A DNA stretch of 24,450 bases from a virus. The DNA lies in IMG/VR virus record IMGVR_UViG_3300009786_000076, positions 1-24,450 of that record; one strand, given 5' to 3'. Of this stretch, positions 20,134-24,450 are shown in pieces (within the stretch, counting starts at the first letter, position 1; every line of letters starts with the position of its first letter). The notes beneath the pieces are model-generated. The model made no database searches, was not told where the DNA came from, and saw nothing but the letters and a program-made list of their open reading frames with translations. The position numbers and the translations under genes were made by a program.

Positions 20134-20630
20134 TGGCATGGTCTGACGACATGATACCTATGGTACGTCATTTAGTGAATGATATCACCTCACCCCAAAC
20201 ATATACTGATAATAGCTTGACAGATATGATTGTTGTATCTGCACAACTTATTCAGACAGAGATGGCGTTTGACAAAACATATGTTATTGACATACCTAAT
20301 TCCGGCATAACTCCAGACCCCACAGCGACAACTAGGGATGATGGTTTTATTAACCTGACAGCTTTAAAATCCTCCTGTGTTTTACTTCAGGCAGAAGCTA
20401 AGACGAATGCCGGTAATTCTTTTAAAGTTAAAGATGGTAGTCGTAGCAGTTTCTCTGAAATTGACATGACCCAGCTATACAAGGCTTCACAAGAGAGAGC
20501 TAATAAAGCATGTGAAGATTATGAACAGGCCAAGATACAGTATCAAGCCGGTAACAGTAGAGCTGGCGAAGCTATAATAGGCCCACACACAACACAAAAT
20601 GCCGTAATAAAATATGGTAATATAATCTAG
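20133..20630 (+). CDS. Head-tail connector (adaptor) protein
   Basis: A 165-aa protein starting MAWSDDMIPMVRHLVND. The short helix-rich N-terminus with SPQTYTDNSLTDMIVVSAQL is the general pattern of phage adaptor proteins (gp6/gp15-like) that attach to the portal after packaging. The middle contains DDGFINLTALKSSCVLL, then a helical segment with YKASQERANKACEDYEQAK. The start at 20133 overlaps the previous stop (TAATG); a TTG at 20118 is less likely. Located before other neck genes as expected. Assignment by pattern and position. Confidence 0.65.
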   Translation: MAWSDDMIPMVRHLVNDITSPQTYTDNSLTDMIVVSAQLIQTEMAFDKTYVIDIPNSGITPDPTATTRDDGFINLTALKSSCVLLQAEAKTNAGNSFKVKDGSRSSFSEIDMTQLYKASQERANKACEDYEQAKIQYQAGNSRAGEAIIGPHTTQNAVIKYGNII

Positions 20631-20638
20631 GAGATAAT

Positions 20639-20827
20639 ATGACAACTGACGTAATGCAAAAATGTATCACAGCCAATACTATAGAAAACGGTTCTGCCGT
20701 TATGGGTGTAGATAAAAATGGCAATAACCACACCATTGCCCCAAAGATAAACAAAGCTCCAGATGTTGACGCTATGGACACAAAATTTACCGACAAATTT
20801 GATGATTATATGTACTATTCTAACTAA
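20639..20827 (+). CDS. Small hypothetical protein (62 aa)
   Basis: A 62-aa protein starting MTTDVMQKCITANTIEN and ending DDYMYYSN. TAGGAG lies directly upstream. It is hydrophilic and slightly acidic in its latter half. No motif is recognised. Tightly packed between connector and neck genes, which argues that it is real. Confidence 0.5.
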   Translation: MTTDVMQKCITANTIENGSAVMGVDKNGNNHTIAPKINKAPDVDAMDTKFTDKFDDYMYYSN

Positions 20828-20835
20828 GGTATATA

Positions 20836-21333
20836 ATGGTTGATATTCCTGCAAGTGTATGGTCTAAGTATAAAGACATATGTGATGATTTTATCTCTTC
20901 TAACTTTGGGGTAAATTGTAAGCTTATATATCCAGCAAAACGGTCTTCATGTGCAAACTGTGTTCCTGGTCTAGTGGGCGGTTCGTCTTCTAATAAGTTT
21001 AAGCATGGTGGTCCTATGCCTTTTAATTTCGGTAATTGCCCTATGTGTGGTGGTGACGGATTTAAAGAAATAGAAAACACAGAGACTATTAAACTAAGAG
21101 TTTATCATTCTTCTCAACCCTATACTAAGGTAGCTAACATAAGTGTTCCTGATAATAAAATAGAAATTATAGGATTTATGTCTGACCTACCTAAAGTCAT
21201 GAGGTCTAATGAGATTGAGGTTGTTGATGACCAATCAGCATATCGCCACTGGAAATTCACCAAAGATGGTGAGCCTTTTCCTCATGGTTTTGAGAAGGAT
21301 AGATACTTTATAATGGATATGAAACGTGTCTAA
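20836..21333 (+). CDS. Neck/head-closure candidate with a zinc knuckle (165 aa)
   Basis: A 165-aa protein starting MVDIPASVWSKYKD. Two CxxC pairs, CANC (39-42) and CPMC (68-71, followed by GGDG as in DnaJ-type zinc centres), should form a zinc-stabilised loop. The rest (IKLRVYHSSQPYTKV; VPDNKIEIIGFMSDLPKVM; DRYFIMDMKRV) is a beta-barrel-like sequence, as in head-closure (neck) proteins that follow the adaptor. AAGG precedes the ATG. Its last bases overlap the GTG start of the next gene. Role assigned from order and fold pattern. Confidence 0.6.
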   Translation: MVDIPASVWSKYKDICDDFISSNFGVNCKLIYPAKRSSCANCVPGLVGGSSSNKFKHGGPMPFNFGNCPMCGGDGFKEIENTETIKLRVYHSSQPYTKVANISVPDNKIEIIGFMSDLPKVMRSNEIEVVDDQSAYRHWKFTKDGEPFPHGFEKDRYFIMDMKRV

Positions 21334-22006
21334 AATACAAGCCCCCTACATCATACAAATAACCGATACAGCAAAAACCGTAGAAAAGCGCCTACTTGTA
21401 GCAATTGCTTCTGAGTTAAATAAGGTGCTCCCTTCTATAGTGGCTCCGGTTAAGTCAGACTTTCAACAAAACATTCAGAGGGTTTTTACTAATTCTCCTG
21501 AATATAAGGCTTTGGTTGGAGGCCCATTGAATGAACACTTCGGTTTTCCTCGCGGTAGTGAATTCTCTAAGCTAGATGCTATTATAGACACGCTTGCTAG
21601 AGAGGTAGAAGTCGAGTTTAACAGTATTACTGTTTCGGGTAGCTCTCTTAAAGGAGGTATAACTATTAAAGCCTTTCTTTCTTCCTTTGAAAATATACTG
21701 GATTTAAGTGAGGCTAACGTAAGAATAAAAGATGGTAGCTTGCCTTGGTTAGAATGGCTATTAATTAGGGGTGATGAGATAATTGTCGCTGATTACAATA
21801 TTACGTTTGATGACTTTAAGGGGCAACTAAGTCGTAGTGGTGGGGCTATCATGGTTCCAGATGATAATGAGGGGTGGCGTGTTCCTGCTGAATATTCTGG
21901 TACAGCAAGAGATAACTGGGTAACTAGGTCTGTTCACAACTCTTTAAAATTTATAGAACAGTTGACAACATCATCTGTTAAGCGACATTTAACAAAGGTA
22001 TTTTAA
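21326..22006 (+). CDS. Neck or tail-completion-like protein (226 aa)
   Basis: A 226-aa protein beginning with GTG (21326), which overlaps the previous gene by eight bases. GGAT lies a few bases upstream. It is alpha/beta with a long N-terminal helical region (EKRLLVAIASELNKVLPSIV) and a C-terminal SSVKRHLTKVF. The general pattern of a helical start plus a central domain that includes SLPWLEWLLIRGDEIIV and a late GTARDNWVTRSV segment recalls HK97 gp10-type neck proteins, which act between head closure and tail terminator. This is a tentative call based on position and a few features. Confidence 0.55.
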   Translation: MSKIQAPYIIQITDTAKTVEKRLLVAIASELNKVLPSIVAPVKSDFQQNIQRVFTNSPEYKALVGGPLNEHFGFPRGSEFSKLDAIIDTLAREVEVEFNSITVSGSSLKGGITIKAFLSSFENILDLSEANVRIKDGSLPWLEWLLIRGDEIIVADYNITFDDFKGQLSRSGGAIMVPDDNEGWRVPAEYSGTARDNWVTRSVHNSLKFIEQLTTSSVKRHLTKVF

Positions 22007-22962
22007 TGGCAACATTTACAACAATGAAAGGGTTTACTGACATCGGTGATGTGGGTATTACTCAAACCATTAAAACTAATTTGATTACTTATCTAGACTG
22101 GGGAACTTTAGATAAGGGTGCATATTTTAATGTTAACTATCCAACGTCCGGTTCTTATGGTGGAAATCAGCATACATTAAATCCTGTTACAAATCATCCT
22201 TATTATGATGATGGACAGGTATGGCAAGGTTTTCGCAGTAACTGGGTATGGGAAAGTGGCACTAGTAAAAGCCCCGACCCTATTCAAGTGTCTGGAGTAT
22301 TTATTGATGATGTGTTTCAAGCAGTTAATGCCGGACATCATATTAATTACCCAGATGGTCATATAGTGTTTGATACTGCTATAGCTACCACATCTACAGT
22401 ACATGCAGAATATAGTCATAAGTGGCTATCTTTTTATGATTCAGATGATATCCCTTGGTTTAGGGAAACACAGAACAGGTCTTTCAGAAATGACGATAGG
22501 CATTTTGATTTACAAGGTTCGGGAGATTGGTCTACAATGGCCCAGACTCGCGTTCAGTTGCCCGCTATAGCTATTGAAGTGATTGATGGTAGTTATGCTC
22601 CATATCAGATAGGTGGGGGCCACAGAGCCTATAGGGACGTTCTACTACATGTTATAACAGAAGATGGTAGAACTTGTGACAATTTAACAGATTACCTTTC
22701 TTATCAGATAGAAAAGACCATATTCTTATTCGATGTAGACCAAATGGGTGAATCTGGAGTATTTCCTCTAGATTATAGGGGAATGAAAACCTCTGGTGCC
22801 CTAACTTACCCTAGTTTAGTAGAGCTAAATGAAAATGGTGGGTATAGATATAATAAAATGAGAATGTTTGATACCAGAATACAGAAAACTAATAAAATCA
22901 ATCAAAACCTATACGTAAAACCGGTTCGAATCAGGACTGAAGTGTTTTTAGCAAACGTATAG
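22006..22962 (+). CDS. Tail completion/terminator candidate (318 aa)
   Basis: A 318-aa protein starting on the stop of the gene before (TAATG). It is rich in aromatic residues and Gly, with many strands: WGTLDKGAYFNVNYPTSG, SGVFIDDVFQAVNAGHHINY, then YRDVLLHVITEDGRTCDNL and the C-terminal RIRTEVFLANV. Position between the neck gene and the tail tube gene is that of the protein that caps the tail. Longer than typical tail terminators, so an additional domain (N-terminal half) is likely. Not recognised with certainty. The stop codon lies just before late-promoter-like site 5. Confidence 0.5.
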   Translation: MATFTTMKGFTDIGDVGITQTIKTNLITYLDWGTLDKGAYFNVNYPTSGSYGGNQHTLNPVTNHPYYDDGQVWQGFRSNWVWESGTSKSPDPIQVSGVFIDDVFQAVNAGHHINYPDGHIVFDTAIATTSTVHAEYSHKWLSFYDSDDIPWFRETQNRSFRNDDRHFDLQGSGDWSTMAQTRVQLPAIAIEVIDGSYAPYQIGGGHRAYRDVLLHVITEDGRTCDNLTDYLSYQIEKTIFLFDVDQMGESGVFPLDYRGMKTSGALTYPSLVELNENGGYRYNKMRMFDTRIQKTNKINQNLYVKPVRIRTEVFLANV

Positions 22963-22963
22963 A

Positions 22964-22978
22964 TAAAAAGTGTATAAT
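22964..22978 (+). promoter_or_regulatory. Phage late-promoter-like motif, site 5
   Basis: Reads TAAAAAGTGTATAAT, identical to site 4. It starts one base after the stop codon of the previous gene and lies 42 bases before the tail tube gene. Followed by ATATAG, as ACTATAG follows site 4. Confidence 0.65.
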
Positions 22979-23020
22979 CATATAGAATAATAACAAAATC
23001 CACAGTGAGGATAAATAGAC

Positions 23021-24115
23021 ATGAGTAATAGAACATTTTGGGCTGTACAGGCTGTTGGTATAAATCCACTAGGCAGCGCTGCAAACCCTCCAGTAGTACA
23101 TGGCTTACAAAGTGCTGGTATTACGACTACATTTAATTTAGAGCAGGTGTTTGAAATTGGGCAGATTGCCGTATATGAAAACATCGAAGATATCCCTGAC
23201 GTAGAACTAACGCTTGAAAAAGTGGTTGATGGCTATCCATTGATATACCATCTAGGTACACGTGGTTATACTACAGGAAGTCTTACGGGACGTTCAAATC
23301 AGCGATGTACTGCATATTTAAATATTTATGGAGATACACAAGATTCCGCTTCTGGAGTTGCTACTAACTCAGTAGAACTATCCGGTTTGTATGTTTCTTC
23401 TTCTGCCTTCAATATTCCTGTTGATGGAAATATGACAGAATCTGCTACGTTTGTTGGTAATAATAAAGTATGGAGTACTTCTAGCTTTACGATGACCGGT
23501 GAACTGTTTAATAATGCAGACTCTCCTTTGGCAGAAACCTCAAGTTGGGGTGGTGTTCAGCGTAGAGAAAATGTTGTATGGCCTGGAGTATTAGGAGCTT
23601 ATGCAGCTACCAATGACGTAAACGGGCAGGTAGATTCACAATATAGTTTGTCTGATTTTAACGCTAGTAATCCTGCCGGTACTATTCTTCCAGATGAAAT
23701 TCCTGGTATTTCGACTTCTGGTACTAATGACCGTTCTGGTTCACCTCTTGCTTTTGGTGCTCATATTCAAAGTGTTAGTGTAAGTACTGACCTTGGACGC
23801 GACGCTTTGCTAGAACTTGGTCGTAAGGCTCCTTACTTTAGATTTGTGAATTTCCCAATCGAAGTAACATGTGATATTGAAATTACTGCTACTAATGGTG
23901 ACGGTATTGATGCTCTTGAAGAATCAGAAAACTTGACTAACCAAACTATTAAGATTGGTCTTCGAGAAGGTACTTTCATTGATTTGGGTACTAAGAACAA
24001 ACTAAGTAATGTAACTTATGGTGGTGCTGATGCTGGTGGAGGTAACGCGACAGTTACTTATTCTTACAGTACATTCAATGACTATACTGTAAGTCATCCT
24101 CAAGACCCTACCTAA
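23021..24115 (+). CDS. Tail tube protein
   Basis: A 364-aa protein with GAGGAT before the ATG. The sequence, with NLEQVFEIGQIAVYENIEDI, PDVELTLEKVVDGYPLIYHL and SGLYVSSSAFNIPVDGNMTE, fits the tail tube proteins I recall from marine-type phages with strands that stack into hexameric rings. The middle (VWSTSSFTMTGELFNNAD and the Gly/Ser-rich part up to about 250) may be an added surface domain. The C-terminus, DLGTKNKLSNVTYGG to TVSHPQDPT, closes the barrel. It has its own late-promoter-like site and a terminator, as expected for a gene needed in large amounts. Codon choice is close to that of the major capsid gene. Confidence 0.8.
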   Translation: MSNRTFWAVQAVGINPLGSAANPPVVHGLQSAGITTTFNLEQVFEIGQIAVYENIEDIPDVELTLEKVVDGYPLIYHLGTRGYTTGSLTGRSNQRCTAYLNIYGDTQDSASGVATNSVELSGLYVSSSAFNIPVDGNMTESATFVGNNKVWSTSSFTMTGELFNNADSPLAETSSWGGVQRRENVVWPGVLGAYAATNDVNGQVDSQYSLSDFNASNPAGTILPDEIPGISTSGTNDRSGSPLAFGAHIQSVSVSTDLGRDALLELGRKAPYFRFVNFPIEVTCDIEITATNGDGIDALEESENLTNQTIKIGLREGTFIDLGTKNKLSNVTYGGADAGGGNATVTYSYSTFNDYTVSHPQDPT

Positions 24116-24130
24116 TAATTAAGATTTTTT

Positions 24131-24152
24131 GGGGGTAGATTCGTCTGCCCCC
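24131..24152 (+). terminator. UUCG hairpin after the tail tube gene
   Basis: GGGGGTAGA (24131-24139) pairs fully (one G-U) with TCTGCCCCC (24144-24152) around a TTCG loop, a very stable hairpin. The T-tract downstream is weak (TT, then CCGG), so it may act as a partial terminator or an mRNA 3' end barrier. T6 lies upstream of the stem, at 24125-24130. Confidence 0.75.
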
Positions 24153-24156
24153 TTCC

Positions 24157-24242
24157 GGTTAATGCAAGCGATAGACGTTGGACAGACGGCAAGTGGAATC
24201 ATTAACCTTTTGGATGGACAAAACTAAATAAGGTTCAAAAGG
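24157..24242 (+). promoter_or_regulatory. Structured leader with competing inverted repeats
   Basis: GGTTAATG (24157-24164) pairs perfectly with CATTAACC (24200-24207), followed by TTTT. The next arm, CCTTTTG (24206-24212), pairs with CAAAAGG (24236-24242), which includes part of the ribosome binding site AAGGA of the gene at 24251. The two stems overlap by two bases and so compete at their boundary. Possible attenuation or ribosome-site masking; inference only. Confidence 0.45.
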
Positions 24243-24250
24243 ATAAAAAT

Positions 24251-24301
24251 ATGTACAAAGATAGCTCCCGGTTATACTATTCTCTAGTCTCAAAAATATA
24301 A
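24251..24301 (+). CDS. Short leader peptide (16 aa), in frame with the next gene
   Basis: ATG at 24251 with AAGGA eight bases upstream opens a 16-aa frame, MYKDSSRLYYSLVSKI, which ends at TAA. The frame after the stop is the same as that of the next gene (ATG 24305), with one codon between. The ribosome binding site here is strong, while the downstream ATG has none, so translation would reach the next gene by restart or by reading through the stop. The opening YKDSSRLYY resembles the N-termini of some phage tail proteins. Confidence 0.45.
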   Translation: MYKDSSRLYYSLVSKI

Positions 24302-24304
24302 GAC

Positions 24305-24450
24305 ATGGAATACTATGAACGGGATTTTTTTATATCTAGAATATGTTCTGGAAGCGTAAGACTCAAGTTTGGGGATTTGGTACTTAAAATCAAGCCACCA
24401 ACGGCTGAAATCGCATATGAATCACAAGAGGTCTATAAGGAAACGTATGA
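24305..24450 (+). CDS. Tail-region protein, 5' part only (cut by window end)
   Basis: An open frame from ATG at 24305 to the window end (48 codons visible), starting MEYYERDFFISRICSGSVRL and continuing through FGDLVLKIKPPTAEIAYESQ. It runs past the end, so length and product are unknown. In many phages the gene after the tail tube is a tail assembly chaperone, and the PPTAEIAYESQEVY helix fits such proteins, but the evidence is thin. It lacks its own ribosome binding site and probably depends on the leader peptide upstream. Confidence 0.5.
   Translation, partial: MEYYERDFFISRICSGSVRLKFGDLVLKIKPPTAEIAYESQEVYKETY

Noticed and set aside
24157-24242. Possible tRNA or tRNA-like gene after the tail tube gene
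   Set aside because: A GGTTCAAA string looked like a T-arm, but no acceptor stem, anticodon arm or D-arm can be formed around it.

Overview
This window is a piece of a tailed double-stranded DNA bacteriophage genome. It carries a nearly complete packaging and head-morphogenesis block, in the usual phage order: small-terminase candidate, large terminase, portal, prohead protease/scaffold, small capsid-associated protein, HK97-type major capsid protein, connector proteins, tail tube. The DNA is AT-rich with short intergenic gaps and many ATGA/TAATG overlaps. No host gene, tRNA or integrase is visible. A tail-tube-like protein points to a long-tailed phage. No sheath gene lies inside the window, so contractile and non-contractile tails cannot be told apart. 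The host cannot be named, but the near-consensus sigma70 promoters suggest an ordinary bacterium.

Left region, 1-2700, minus strand. This holds nine small early-type genes (50-90 aa; two are very short, 50 and 56 aa). They sit in cassettes separated by complex repeats built on the motif AACGACTTA, and promoters reading leftward accompany them. Two repeat copies (about 1-140 and 1315-1455) are direct repeats in their flanks, but a 23-bp GC-rich core is inverted between them. A T7-promoter-like sequence lies before the outermost leftward gene. Region 2642-3419 is a divergent intergenic control region.

Middle region, 3420-11611, plus strand. This begins with small proteins and a 186-aa sigma-factor-like protein. 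A helix-turn-helix protein follows (small-terminase candidate). Then comes an insertion of five accessory genes: two ORFs resembling parts of the major capsid protein, a GDP-mannose 4,6-dehydratase, an unknown protein and an HNH nuclease. An ERCC4-type nuclease precedes the large terminase, which is interrupted by a 422-aa LAGLIDADG intein.

Right region, 11612-24450, plus strand. Portal, protease-scaffold fusion with a possible internal scaffold start, small capsid protein and major capsid protein end at a strong terminator. A free-standing LAGLIDADG homing endonuclease follows. After it come an unknown protein, a beta-helix protein, connector/neck genes and the tail tube gene, which is followed by a UUCG hairpin and a structured leader before the next, truncated gene.

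The most interesting system-level signal is a repeated promoter-like motif, TAAAAWAGTGTATWAT. It occurs in front of five structural or late blocks (3335, 11609, 13893, 17994, 22964), and three copies start on the stop codon of the preceding gene. Together with the phage sigma-like factor, which lies just downstream of one copy, this looks like a dedicated late-transcription circuit. All functions are read from the sequence and family memory; no database search was run.
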